From: Achromobacter denitrificans NBRC 15125
Lineage (GTDB): Bacteria; Pseudomonadota; Gammaproteobacteria; Burkholderiales; Burkholderiaceae_B
Assembly: GCF_001571365.1 (NCBI RefSeq)
Contig: NZ_BCTQ01000001.1
Location: forward strand, 186,001-250,000
Direction: 5' to 3'
DNA length: 64,000 nt
The notes beneath the pieces were generated by a model that ran no database searches, was not told the origin of the DNA, and was given only the letters and a program-made list of their open reading frames with translations. Below are positions 1 to 9,600 of this stretch, in pieces. The position numbers were made by a program, and so were the translations under genes. The first letter of the stretch is position 1, and each line of letters begins with the position of its first letter.

Positions 1-925
1 TCTGCTTGATGTTGGGCAGCAGTTCGTTCAGGCGTTTCACGATGACCAGCGGGTTGCCCACCGGCGTGGCGTTCAGGCCGAAGTACACCGCCGGCTCGCC
101 GTCCATGAGGCCGCTGGAGTCCGTCGACGCCGCGCCCAGTTCCACCGTGGCCACGTCGCCCAGCCGCACGATGGCGTCGCCCTCGCGCTTGACCACCATG
201 TCGCGGAACTCCGCCACGTTGACCAGGTCGGTGTTGACCTGGATGTTGGATACGACGTACAGGCCCTTGGCCTGTCCCGGCGCGGCCTGCACGTTGTTCT
301 CGCGCAGCGCGTCGGCCAGCTCGCCCGCGGAAATGCCGCGCGCCGCCATCCGGTTGGGATCCAGCCAGACCCGCATGGCCAGCTTCTGCCCGCCGTACAG
401 TTCCACGCTGGCCACGCCGTCGATGGACGAAAGCTGCGGCTGCACCACGCGCGACAGGTAGTCGGTGAGCGCGGCCAGGGACAGGGTCGAGCTGGAGAAT
501 CCCACGTAGGCCACCGCGGTGGCCTCTCCGGCGGACTTCACCAGCACCGGATCGTAGACGTCCTGCGGCAGGCGGTACTTGACCTCGTTCACCTTGGCCA
601 TCACCTCGGTCATGGCCTTGTTCGAATCGGCGTTCAGCTTCATCCGCACCGTGATGACGCTGCGGCCCTGGGTGGAGGACGAGGACAGGTAGTCGATGCC
701 CTCCACGGTGGCCACGGACTGCGCGATCGGCTGGGTGACGAAGCCCTGCATCAGGTCGGGCGAGGCGCCCGGATACTGCGTGGTGATCGTGATGGTGGTG
801 CTTTCGGTCAAGGGATACTGCCGCACCGGCAGGCCGCTCAAGGCCTTGATGCCCAGAAGCAGGATCAGGGTGCTGACGACCAGGGCCAGCACCGGCCTGC
901 GCACGAAGAGATCGGTGAATTTCAT
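1..925 (-). CDS. RND multidrug efflux permease, 5' part only (pump I)
   Basis: This is the N-terminal part (about 308 residues) of an inner-membrane RND proton/drug antiporter; the rest lies beyond the left edge. Reading leftward from ATG at 925, the protein begins MKFTDLFVRRPVLALVVST, the usual cytoplasmic tip and first transmembrane helix. The periplasmic porter domain follows, with TTQYPGASPD, VEGIDYLSSSS and SIDGVASVELYGG as in AcrB/MexB/MexQ-type pumps. GGGAGC stands about 6 nt before the ATG. The gene follows the adaptor gene after a 16-bp gap, so the two form one transcription unit. The subfamily resembles MexQ/MdtB-like pumps, but the substrate cannot be read from this fragment. Confidence 0.93.
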   Translation of the reverse strand, partial: MKFTDLFVRRPVLALVVSTLILLLGIKALSGLPVRQYPLTESTTITITTQYPGASPDLMQGFVTQPIAQSVATVEGIDYLSSSSTQGRSVITVRMKLNADSNKAMTEVMAKVNEVKYRLPQDVYDPVLVKSAGEATAVAYVGFSSSTLSLAALTDYLSRVVQPQLSSIDGVASVELYGGQKLAMRVWLDPNRMAARGISAGELADALRENNVQAAPGQAKGLYVVSNIQVNTDLVNVAEFRDMVVKREGDAIVRLGDVATVELGAASTDSSGLMDGEPAVYFGLNATPVGNPLVIVKRLNELLPNIKQ

Positions 926-941
926 GTTCGCTCCCGCGCCC

Positions 942-2078
942 TCACCGTGCCTGCGCCACGGCTTGCCGCAAGCCGTCCAGCGCGACGGTGTCCTCGGCGC
1001 TTACCTCCACCGCCGCGCCGTTGTGCAGGCGCAGTTGGCCCGAGGTCACCACGCGGTCTCCGGCCTGCAGGCCTTCGGTCACGACGACCCGTCCGCGCGC
1101 GCGCTCCGCGGTCTTCACATAGGCCTGCCTGACGGTCGGCGGGGCGCCTTCCTGCCCCGGCTTGGGCGGCGTCAGCACGTAGACGGAATCGCCGTAGGCG
1201 CTGTAGCTGACCGCGGTTTCGGGCACCGTGATCACGTCCGGCCGGGCGGGCAGTCCGACCTCGCCGTGCGCGAACATGCCGGCCGCCAGCGCGCCGTCGG
1301 CATTGGGCAGGGTGGCCTGCACGCGCACGGTGCGCGAGCCTGGGTCCACCTGCGGTTCCACCGTGGTGACCTGGCCGGCGAAGACGCGTCCGGCATGGGC
1401 GTCCACCGTCACGGCCACGGGCTGGCCCACGCGCAGTGCCCCCAGGGCCTGCTCGGGCAACGTAATGTTGGCGTACATGGCGGAGCCGTCGGTCAGGGAC
1501 ACCAGCGGATCGCCCGCCCGGGCGAACTGGCCCAGGTTCACCCGGCGCACGCCGAGCACGCCGTCGAACGGCGCCTTGATGCGCTTCTGCTCGATCAGCG
1601 CCTGCATGCGCTTGATGTCTCCCGCCGCCTGGTCGTAGTCCGCCTGGGCCTGGTCCAGCTGCTCGCGCGTGGCCGCCTGTTGCGGCAGCAGGCGGCGCGT
1701 GCGTTCCAGCAAGGCGCGGGCGTTGCGGGCCTGGGCCTGCAGCCGCGCCAGTTCGCCCTGCTCGGGCGCGTCGTTCAACTGCACCAGCAACTGGCCGGCG
1801 CGGACCCGCTCGCCCGGCGTGAACAGGATCTGGGCCACCCGGCCGTCCACCTCGGCCGCCACCAGCACCTGACGCGTGGCCTCCAGCGAACCGATGCCGC
1901 CCAGGGCGACGGGGAAGTCCGCCTGCTCGGCGGCCGCGACGGCGACCTTGGCCGGCGCCATGGACCAGCCGCCGTTCTTCGGCGCGCCGCCGTACTTCCA
2001 GTACAGCCCGCCCCCCGCCAGCGCCACCGCCAGCGCGACGGCCCCTGCCGTCCATGCTCCTGAATTCGACTTCATCAT
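942..2078 (-). CDS. RND efflux periplasmic adaptor (membrane fusion protein, pump I)
   Basis: Periplasmic adaptor of about 378 residues that would bridge the RND permease at 1-925 to an outer-membrane factor. The N-terminus has a membrane anchor/signal (WTAGAVALAVALAGGGLYW). A lipoyl-like half-motif (VAAEVDGRVAQILFTPGERV) follows, then an alpha-helical hairpin rich in Ala, Gln and Arg (about 100-165), the second lipoyl half (KRIKAPFDGVLGVR) and the beta-barrel region (VDAHAGRVFAGQVTTVEPQVD). I chose the tandem ATGs at 2078/2075 because the longer frame from 2138 begins inside the promoter and lacks signal character. No outer-membrane gene follows in the window, so the pump may borrow one or have it further left. 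Confidence 0.92.
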   Translation of the reverse strand: MMKSNSGAWTAGAVALAVALAGGGLYWKYGGAPKNGGWSMAPAKVAVAAAEQADFPVALGGIGSLEATRQVLVAAEVDGRVAQILFTPGERVRAGQLLVQLNDAPEQGELARLQAQARNARALLERTRRLLPQQAATREQLDQAQADYDQAAGDIKRMQALIEQKRIKAPFDGVLGVRRVNLGQFARAGDPLVSLTDGSAMYANITLPEQALGALRVGQPVAVTVDAHAGRVFAGQVTTVEPQVDPGSRTVRVQATLPNADGALAAGMFAHGEVGLPARPDVITVPETAVSYSAYGDSVYVLTPPKPGQEGAPPTVRQAYVKTAERARGRVVVTEGLQAGDRVVTSGQLRLHNGAAVEVSAEDTVALDGLRQAVAQAR

Positions 2079-2095
2079 TCGCTCGCTATTTATCA

Positions 2096-2138
2096 AAGAA
2101 TATTCTTGGATAATCCACGATCTCGGCGATTTCGTCAA
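2096..2138 (-). promoter_or_regulatory. Sigma70-type promoter with palindrome for efflux pump I
   Basis: Reading the minus strand, TTGACG (2138-2133) and GATTAT (2115-2110) are separated by 17 bp, a good -35/-10 pair about 32 bp upstream of the adaptor ATG. Just downstream, near the expected start of transcription, lies the perfect 12-bp palindrome AAGAATATTCTT (2096-2107), a candidate repressor operator. No regulator gene is next to this pump inside the window. The element calls are from sequence; the function is inferred. Confidence 0.55.
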
Positions 2139-2192
2139 AAAGGCTTACACAATCCCCCGGATAGCGGCGGCCTATCGGCCGGCGACGAGACG

Positions 2193-2220
2193 AAAAAAAG
2201 CCGCCGGGAATCCCGGCGGC
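2193..2220 (-). terminator. Rho-independent terminator after the BCCT transporter gene
   Basis: On the minus strand a GC-rich hairpin with 10-bp arms GCCGCCGGGA/TCCCGGCGGC and a minimal loop is followed by seven T residues. It starts about 20 bp after the stop codon of the BCCT gene at 2241. It insulates that gene from the efflux operon transcribed in the same direction. Confidence 0.85.
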
Positions 2221-2240
2221 CGATGGAGCGGACAGCGCGC

Positions 2241-4208
2241 CTAGCGCACCATGTGCAGGTAATGGCGGTGGCGCTCGTATTGGTCGAGGATGTCGCCGAT
2301 GACGGCGTCGCGGCTCCAGCCCATGATGTCGTAGTCCTGCCCGCCCTCGCGCAGATGGACCTCGGCGCGGAAATACTTGCGCTCTTCTTCGTCGGCCGCC
2401 TCTTCCGGCGTCAGGCTCGGCCGCACGAAGGCTTCGGGCCGCACCGCGTACCAGAAGTCCAGGTAGTCCCCATGCGAGACCTCCAGGGTCACGGCCCCCT
2501 CGTCTTCATCCTCGCGCACGGCCACGGCATAGCCCTGGCGGCGCAGTTCCTCGGCCACGTCCTCCAGCGCCGGCCGCACCACGTCCGCGATGAAGCGCAG
2601 CACGTGGGCGCGGCGCGGCATCATGACCATGTTGCGCAGGCGGCGCTCCCAGGACTGGCCGCCGCGCGTGGGGCGCGACAGGGTCAGCGACTGGTAGCGT
2701 ATGCCGCGCTTGGTCGCGTCCAGCTTGAGCGCCTTGAACAGGCCCCACAAGGAAAGCAGCAGGATGACCGAGAACGGCAGCGCGCTGGCGATGGTCGCGG
2801 TCTGGAGGGCCGTCAGGCCGTCGGCCAGCAGCAGGGCGATCGCCACGGCGCCCATCAACAAGGACCAGAAAATCCGCTGCCACACCGGCGTGCGGTCCGA
2901 TCCGCCCGAGGCCAGCAGGTCCACCACCAGTGCCCCCGAGTCCGCCGAAGTGACGAAGAAGACCGCCACCATTGCGATCGCGATGACCGACAGCACGCTG
3001 CTCCAAGGCAATTGCTCCAGGAAGGCGAACAGCGCCAGCGACGAATCGGCCTCCACGACTTCGGCAAAACCCTGCACTTTGTCGACCAGGATCATGTGGA
3101 TGGCCGCATCGCCGAACACCGTCATCCAGAACAAGGTGAAGCCCGCCGGCACGAGCAGGACGCCGGTCACGAACTCCCGGATCGTGCGGCCGCGAGAGAT
3201 GCGCGCAATGAATAAGCCGACGAAGGGCGACCAGGCTATCCACCATCCCCAGTAGAACAGCGTCCAGCCGCCGATCCAGTCGGTGGGTTCATAGGCATAG
3301 AGGTTGAAGGTCTTGTTAACGATGTCGGACAGATAGGCGCCGGTGTTCTGGACGAAAGTCTGGAACAGGAACACCGTGGGCCCGACCACCAGCACGAACA
3401 GCAGCAGCACCGCGGCCAGCACCAGATTGGTTTCGGACAGGATGCGGATGCCCTTATCCAGGCCGCTGGCCACCGACAGGGTCGCCAGGCCGCAGGTCAC
3501 GATGATCAGGACGATCTGCGTGGGCACGCCGACGGGCGTGTCGAACAGATGATTGAGGCCGCTGTTGATCTGCGCCACGCCCAGCCCCAGGGACGTCGCT
3601 ACGCCCAGCACCGTGCCGATGATGGCGAAAATGTCGACGGCATGCCCGATGGGCCCATGGATGCGGTTCCCGATCAGGGGATACAGCGCCGAACGCAGCG
3701 TCAAGGGCAAGCCATGCCGATAGCTGAAGAAAGCCAGGATCAGCGCTACCACCGCGTAAATGGCCCAGGCGTGCAGCCCCCAGTGGAAGAAGGTAATTTT
3801 CATGGCCTCGCGGGCCGCCGCTACCGTGCCGCCTTCCCCTACCGGCGGCGACATGAAGTGCATGACGGGTTCGGCCACGCCGAAGAACATCAGCCCGATC
3901 CCCATGCCCGCGGAGAACAGCATGGCGAACCAGGTGAAATTGCGGTAGTCGGGCTCGCTATGGTCCGGTCCGAGCTTGATGTCGCCATAGCGGCTCACAG
4001 CGAGAAACACCACGGCCAGCAGGATGATGGCCACGACCAATATGTAGAACCAGCTGGCGTTACCCAGGATCCAGCCCTGCACGGACTCGAACAGGCTTTG
4101 CGCGGATTTCGGTGCCAGGATCGCGAAACCGACCAGCAGCAGCGTAAAAATGGCCGCCGGAAAAAACACCGGACGGTTGATGGTGGATGGTCGGGTTTCT
4201 GAAGACAT
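2241..4208 (-). CDS. betT: BCCT-family choline/betaine transporter (BetT type)
   Basis: Secondary transporter of 655 residues in the cytoplasmic membrane, predicted to import choline or a related betaine by ion symport. About twelve hydrophobic segments occupy residues 13-510. Family marks are the glycine-rich SAGMGIGLMFFGVAEP (99-114) and the Trp-rich signature near 320 (FYWGWWIAWSPFVGLF followed by ARISRGRTIREF). A long hydrophilic C-terminal tail (about 510-655) is typical of the BetT branch, where it acts as an osmosensing/regulatory domain, and is absent from shorter BCCT proteins. AAGGAG precedes the ATG at 4208. No betIBA genes are adjacent, so a stress-uptake or catabolic role cannot be decided here. 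Confidence 0.9.
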   Translation of the reverse strand: MSSETRPSTINRPVFFPAAIFTLLLVGFAILAPKSAQSLFESVQGWILGNASWFYILVVAIILLAVVFLAVSRYGDIKLGPDHSEPDYRNFTWFAMLFSAGMGIGLMFFGVAEPVMHFMSPPVGEGGTVAAAREAMKITFFHWGLHAWAIYAVVALILAFFSYRHGLPLTLRSALYPLIGNRIHGPIGHAVDIFAIIGTVLGVATSLGLGVAQINSGLNHLFDTPVGVPTQIVLIIVTCGLATLSVASGLDKGIRILSETNLVLAAVLLLFVLVVGPTVFLFQTFVQNTGAYLSDIVNKTFNLYAYEPTDWIGGWTLFYWGWWIAWSPFVGLFIARISRGRTIREFVTGVLLVPAGFTLFWMTVFGDAAIHMILVDKVQGFAEVVEADSSLALFAFLEQLPWSSVLSVIAIAMVAVFFVTSADSGALVVDLLASGGSDRTPVWQRIFWSLLMGAVAIALLLADGLTALQTATIASALPFSVILLLSLWGLFKALKLDATKRGIRYQSLTLSRPTRGGQSWERRLRNMVMMPRRAHVLRFIADVVRPALEDVAEELRRQGYAVAVREDEDEGAVTLEVSHGDYLDFWYAVRPEAFVRPSLTPEEAADEEERKYFRAEVHLREGGQDYDIMGWSRDAVIGDILDQYERHRHYLHMVR

Positions 4209-4326
4209 GCTGCCGCTCCTTTCGCCCGAGGGGTGGGTTATCGCAGCGCGTGCCCCCTCAGCCCGGCCGGCGCGCCGCTGGTATTACTATCACGGCCAGA
4301 GCCCGGCTGACAATACGGAGAGCTTC

Positions 4327-4707
4327 ATGATCGATCACCTCGACCACCTGGTGCTGACCTGCACCGACCCCGACGCCACGGTGGACTTCTACACCCGCAT
4401 CCTGGGCATGCGCCTGGAAACCTTCGGCGAAGGCCGGCAGGCGCTGCGCTTCGGCAACCAGAAGATCAACCTGCACGTGCGCGGCCGCGAATTCGAGCCC
4501 AAGGCCCACCTGCCGGTACCGGGCGCGCTGGACCTGTGTTTCATCGCCGACCGCCCGCTGGACGAGGTGATCGTCCGCCTGCGCGAAGCCGGCGCCGCCA
4601 TCATCGAAGGCCCCGTGCCGCGGACCGGCGCGACCGGCAAGATCCGCTCGGTCTACCTGCGGGACCCGGACCTCAACCTGATCGAGATATCGGAACTGCT
4701 GCCCTAG
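4327..4707 (+). CDS. VOC (glyoxalase/dioxygenase superfamily) protein
   Basis: Small soluble protein of 126 residues with one vicinal-oxygen-chelate module. It starts MIDHLDHLVLTCTDP, contains FYTRILGM, and ends with DPDLNLIEISE. Likely metal ligands are His7, a His near 50 (INLHV) and Glu120. Such single-module proteins dimerise to form the active site; the substrate is unknown. GGAG precedes the ATG by a good spacing, and upstream in-frame ATGs would extend into the 118-bp intergenic region shared with the divergent BCCT gene. It converges with the TetR gene, ending 18 bp away. Confidence 0.85.
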   Translation: MIDHLDHLVLTCTDPDATVDFYTRILGMRLETFGEGRQALRFGNQKINLHVRGREFEPKAHLPVPGALDLCFIADRPLDEVIVRLREAGAAIIEGPVPRTGATGKIRSVYLRDPDLNLIEISELLP

Positions 4708-4725
4708 CGGGGCCGCGATTTCCCG

Positions 4726-5349
4726 CTAGCGCGGGCTGGAATCGCCGAAGACCACGCGGCGGAAAAACCCCGCCAGCACCGCCTCGGTCATTTCCGGGGT
4801 GACGGCCTGGGGGTCGAAGGCGTAGCTGAATTGCATGCCGTCCGACAGGGCCAGCAGGCCCAGCGCCAGCTGCTCGGCCGGCAAGGGCAGCGGCGTGCCC
4901 ACCCGCGCCGAAAACTGGCGGATGTATTCGGTCGTGGCCTCGCGCAATTCGCGCAGACAGGTGGTGAAGCCCACCCGGAAATCCGGGTCGCGGGCGGCCT
5001 GCAGCTTGGCTTCCATCCACAGCAGGAAACAGTCGTTCTCGCGATAGTGCGTCGAGTAATACTCCAGCACGCGGGCTTCCATCTGGGCCCGCGATTCGCC
5101 GTCCTCGAAGATCGCGCGCATGTCGGCCATCACGCTTTCGTGGTCGCGCTTGAGCAACTGCAGGAACAACTCGGACTTGCTGGCGAAATTGGAATAGAAG
5201 GCCCCGCGCGTGTACCCCGCCTGCTCGGCGATGTCCTCGACGCTGGCGGCCACGAACCCCTTGGCAAGAAAAATCGATTGCGCAGCGTCGAGCAGACGCT
5301 GTCGCGTCTGATCACGGCTTTGCTCTCGCGTAAGACGGACTTTTGACAT
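4726..5349 (-). CDS. TetR-family repressor of the adjacent RND pump II
   Basis: Transcriptional regulator of 207 residues. The N-terminal TetR helix-turn-helix (about 14-60) reads QRLLDAAQSIFLAKGF then VEDIAEQAGYTRGAFYSNF and SKSELF, with the recognition-helix motif GYTRGAFYSNFASK well conserved. The rest is a helical ligand-binding/dimerisation domain with no recognisable ligand signature. It is transcribed divergently from the adaptor-permease-OMF operon at 5478-11304, the classic AcrR-like arrangement, so it most likely represses that operon and itself and is relieved by a pump substrate. Confidence 0.93.
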   Translation of the reverse strand: MSKVRLTREQSRDQTRQRLLDAAQSIFLAKGFVAASVEDIAEQAGYTRGAFYSNFASKSELFLQLLKRDHESVMADMRAIFEDGESRAQMEARVLEYYSTHYRENDCFLLWMEAKLQAARDPDFRVGFTTCLRELREATTEYIRQFSARVGTPLPLPAEQLALGLLALSDGMQFSYAFDPQAVTPEMTEAVLAGFFRRVVFGDSSPR

Positions 5350-5379
5350 GGCGCGAGTGTAGCACTGGGTGTCGTTTCA

Positions 5380-5418
5380 GATTCAACATTGAATCCAGAT
5401 ACATACCTGTATTAGAAT
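5380..5418 (+). promoter_or_regulatory. Candidate promoter and TetR operator for pump II
   Basis: The TetR/adaptor intergenic region holds the perfect inverted repeat GATTCAA-CA-TTGAATC (5380-5395). The right half overlaps a possible -35 TTGAAT (5389-5394), followed after 18 bp by TAGAAT (5413-5418). A second short inverted repeat, ATACA-TACC-TGTAT (5399-5412), lies in the spacer. A repressor bound here would block the pump promoter. Both elements are read from sequence; binding by this TetR protein is inference. Confidence 0.5.
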
Positions 5419-5477
5419 CCATGGCGTATCGGGCCGATCCGGCCCCTTTCCCCTGTTTCCGCGCCGCGAGGTGTTCC

Positions 5478-6665
5478 GTGAATTGCCCTGGCCCTTGCGC
5501 GCGTCCCGTCGCCCGCAACGCCGCCGCCGACGCGGCGCCGCTCTCTTCCCGACGCCGCCCCTGGCGCCGCATGCTGTCGCTGCCGGCCGCCGCGGCGCTG
5601 GTGCTGACGATCGCCGGCTGCGGCCGCGGCGAAGCGCCCGCGCCGGGGCCGCGCCCCGTCGTGGCCATGCCCGCGCAGGCGGACGAACGCCTGCCGGCCT
5701 GGACGCTGCCGGGCGAAGTGCAGGCGCGCTACAGCACGCCGCTGTCGTTCCGCGTGAGCGGCAAGATCATCGAACGCAACGTCCGGCTGGGCGATGCCGT
5801 CGTGCCCGGGCAGGTCGTGGCCCGGCTGGACCCGGCCGACGCGACCAAGAACGCCGCCAGCGCCCGCGCGCAGCTGACGGCGGCCCAGCACCAGCTCGAC
5901 TACGCGCGCCAGCAGCTGGACCGCGACCGCGCCCAGGCGCGCGAGAACCTGATTGCCACCACCCAGCTGGAACAGACCCGCAATGCCTACGCGGCGGCGC
6001 TGGCGCAGCGCGACCAGGCTGCCCAGCAGGCCGCGCTGTCGGCCGACCAGCTCAAGTACACGACGCTGCAGGCGGACCACGCGGGCGTGATCACCGCGGA
6101 GCAGGCCGACACCGGACAGAACGTGGCCGCGGGCGAGCCCGTCTACAACCTGGCCTGGTCCGGCGACATCGACGCCATCTGCGACGTGCCGGAAAGCGTG
6201 CTGGCGGGCCTGACTATCGGCCAGCGGGCCAGCGTCACGCTCGGGCCGCTGCCCGGCCAGGCGTACAGCGCCGTGCTGCGCGAAATCTCGCCGGCCGCGG
6301 ACCCGCGCAGCCGCACCTATCGCGCCAAGCTGACCCTGGAGGCCCCCTCCCCCGAAGTGCGGCTGGGCATGACGGCCAACATCAGCTTCGAGAACCCCGC
6401 GGGCGACGGATCGCCGACCTTTACGGTCCCCGCCACCGCGCTGTTCCATGACGGGCCGCGGCCCGCCGTCTGGATCGTGAAGGCCGGCGACGACACCCTG
6501 GAACTGCGCCGCGTCGAAGTGCTGCGCTACGACGCGCGCACCGTCACCCTGGCCCAGGGCCTGCGGGACGGCGAACGCGTGGTGTGGCAAGGCGTGCACA
6601 CGGTGACGGCCGGCGAAAAAGTGCGCCCCGTTCCTCCCCTGCATCCCGAGGACCACGCCTCATGA
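5478..6665 (+). CDS. RND efflux periplasmic adaptor lipoprotein (pump II)
   Basis: Membrane fusion protein of about 395 residues. A basic leader (SSRRRPWRRMLSL), a hydrophobic stretch and the lipobox LTIAGCG predict a lipid-anchored periplasmic adaptor. Further on are the lipoyl half-motifs (SFRVSGKIIERNVRLGDAV and TLQADHAGVITAEQADTGQ) around an Ala/Gln-rich helical hairpin, then the barrel domain. I chose GTG at 5478, preceded by GAGG at suitable spacing, because the basic residues needed for the signal lie before the internal ATG at 5571. ATG at 5421 would overlap the predicted transcription start. The stop overlaps the permease start (ATGA). Confidence 0.9.
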   Translation: MNCPGPCARPVARNAAADAAPLSSRRRPWRRMLSLPAAAALVLTIAGCGRGEAPAPGPRPVVAMPAQADERLPAWTLPGEVQARYSTPLSFRVSGKIIERNVRLGDAVVPGQVVARLDPADATKNAASARAQLTAAQHQLDYARQQLDRDRAQARENLIATTQLEQTRNAYAAALAQRDQAAQQAALSADQLKYTTLQADHAGVITAEQADTGQNVAAGEPVYNLAWSGDIDAICDVPESVLAGLTIGQRASVTLGPLPGQAYSAVLREISPAADPRSRTYRAKLTLEAPSPEVRLGMTANISFENPAGDGSPTFTVPATALFHDGPRPAVWIVKAGDDTLELRRVEVLRYDARTVTLAQGLRDGERVVWQGVHTVTAGEKVRPVPPLHPEDHAS

Positions 6666-9600
6666 GCCGCGCCGATCCGGACGTCCCGGCGCACCGTCAC
6701 GAGGAAGGCCGCTTCAACCTGTCGGCATGGGCCTTGCGCCACCAGCCGCTGGTCATCTTCATCATCACGCTGGTGACCCTCTTCGGCGTGCTGTCCTATT
6801 CCAAGCTGGCCCAGTCGGAAGACCCGCCCTTCACCTTCCGCGTCATGGTCATCAAGACGCTCTGGCCGGGCGCCACCGCCCAGCAGGTGCAGGAACAGGT
6901 CACCGACCGCATCGCCAAGAAGCTGCAGGAAGCCTCCAACACGGACTTCATGCGCAGCTATTCCCGGCCGGGCGAGTCCCTGATCTTCTACACCATGAAG
7001 GACTCCGCGCCCGCCAATACCGTCGCCGAGCAGTGGTACCAGGTCCGCAAGAAGGTCGGCGACATCGCGGCAACGCTGCCCCAGGGCGTGCAAGGACCGT
7101 TCTTCAATGACGAGTTCGGCGACGTCTACACCAACATCTACACACTGCAGGGCGACGGCTTTTCACCAGCCCAGCTGCGCGACTATGCCGACAAACTGCG
7201 CACGGTGCTGCTGCGCGTGCCCGGCGTGGGCAAGGTGGACTACTTCGGCGAACAGCCCGAACACGTCTACGTCGAAATCACCAATACCCAGCTGACCCGG
7301 CTGGGCGTGTCGCCCCAGCAGATCGCCCAGGCCATCAACAGCCAGAACGCCGTGGCGAACGCCGGCACGCTGACCACCGCCGACGACCGCGTCTTCGTGC
7401 GCCCCACGGGCCAGTACGCGAACAGCCGGGCGTTGGCGGACACCCTGATCCGGATCGACGGCAAGTCGGTCCGGCTGGGCGACATCGCCACGATCCGTCG
7501 CGGCTATGAGGATCCGCCCGTGGAGCAGATGCGGCTGGGCGGCCGCCTGGCGCTGGGCATCGGCATCACCATGCAGCCCGGCCGGGACGTGGTGCACCTG
7601 GGCAAGGCGCTGACCGCCAAGTTCGGCGAGCTGCAGGCCCAGTTGCCCGCCGGCCTCACGCTGAAGGAAGTTTCCAGCATGCCGCGGGCGGTATCGCACT
7701 CGGTCGACGACTTCCTGCGGTCGGTGGCGGAGGCGGTCGGCATCGTGCTGATCGTGAGCCTGGTCTCGCTGGGGCTGCGCACCGGCATGGTGGTGGTCAT
7801 TTCCATTCCGGTGGTGCTGGCGGTCACGGCGCTGTTCATGGACATGTTCGGCATCGGCCTGCACAAGGTGTCGCTGGGCACGCTGGTGCTGGCCCTGGGC
7901 CTGCTGGTGGACGACGCGATCATCGCCGTCGAGATGATGGCCGTGAAACTGGAACAGGGCTGGAGCCGGGCGCGCGCCGCCGCGTTCGCCTACACCAGCA
8001 CCGCCTTCCCCATGCTGACCGGCACGCTGGTCACGGTGGCGGGCTTCCTGCCGATCGCGCTGGCCAAGTCGAGCACGGGCGAGTACACCCGTTCGATCTT
8101 CCAGGTGTCCGCCATCGCGCTCATCACCTCCTGGTTCGCCGCCGTGGTGCTGATCCCGCTGCTGGGCTACCGGATGCTGCCCGAGCGCAAGCGCGAGGCC
8201 CATCTGCCCGACGGCCACGAGCACGACATCTACGACACCCGCTTCTACCGGCGCCTGCGGGGCTGGGTCGCGTGGTGCGTGGACCGCCGCTACCTGGTGC
8301 TGGGAGGCACGATAGTGACGTTCGCGGTGTCGATGGCAGGCTTCGGGCTGGTGCCCCAGCAGTTCTTCCCCAGTTCCGACCGCAGCGAACTGCTGGTGGA
8401 CGTCCGCCTGCAGGAAGGCGCCTCGTTCGCGGCCACGCTGCGCCAGGTGGAACGGCTGGAAAAGACGCTGGAAGGCCGCCCCGAGATCGAGCATTCGGTC
8501 AGCTTCGTGGGCACGGGCGCGCCGCGTTTCTACCTGCCGCTGGACCAGCAGCTCGCCACCCCCAACTTCGCCCAGCTGGTGATCACCGCCCACTCCGTGG
8601 AAGACCGCGAAAAGCTGGCCCAGTGGCTGCAGCCCATGCTGCGCGAGGAGTTCCCGGCCATCCGCACCCGCCTGTCGCGCCTCGAAAACGGGCCGCCCGT
8701 GGGCTTCCAGGTCCAGTTCCGCGTCAGCGGCGACCAGATCGCCGAAGTCCGCGCCGTGGCCGAGCGCGTGGCCGCCGAGGTCCGCGCCGACAAGCGCTCG
8801 ACGAACGTGCAATTCGACTGGGACGAGCCCTCCGAACGCTCGGTGCGCTTCGAGATCGACCAGCAGAAGGCGCGCGAGCTGGGCATCGCCTCCAGCGACG
8901 TGTCCGATTTCCTCGCCATGACGCTGTCCGGCTACGCGGTAACGCAATACCGCGAGCGCGACAAGCTGATCAACGTGAGCCTGCGCGCGCCGCTGGACGA
9001 ACGGATCGATCCGGCGCGCCTGGCGACGCTCGCCATGCCCACGCCCAATGGGCCGGTGCCGCTGGGCAGCCTGGGCCATGTCCGCTACGACCTGGAATAC
9101 GGCGTCATCTGGGAACGCGACCGCCAGCCCACCATCACGGTGCAGGCCGACGTGACCGCCGGCGCCCAAGGCATCGACGTCACCCGCGCCATCGATGCGA
9201 AGCTCGACGCCGTGCGCGCCGAGCTGCCCGTCGGCTACCGCATCGAGGTGGGCGGGCCGGTGGAGGAAAGCGGCAAGGGCCAATCCTCCATCAACGCCCA
9301 GATGCCGCTGATGGCGGTCGCGGTGCTGACGCTGCTGATGGTGCAGCTGCAGAGCTTCGCCAGGGTGCTGATGGTGGTGTTGACCGCCCCGCTGGGACTC
9401 ATCGGGGTGGTCGCCGCGCTGCTGATGTTCGGCAAGCCGTTCGGCTTCGTCGCCATGCTGGGCGTGATCGCCATGTTCGGCATCATCATGCGGAACTCGG
9501 TCATCCTGGTGGACCAGATCGAGCAGGACATCGGCGCAGGCCACAAGCGCGTGGACGCCATCGTCGGCGCCACGGTGCGGCGCTTCCGGCCCATCACGCT

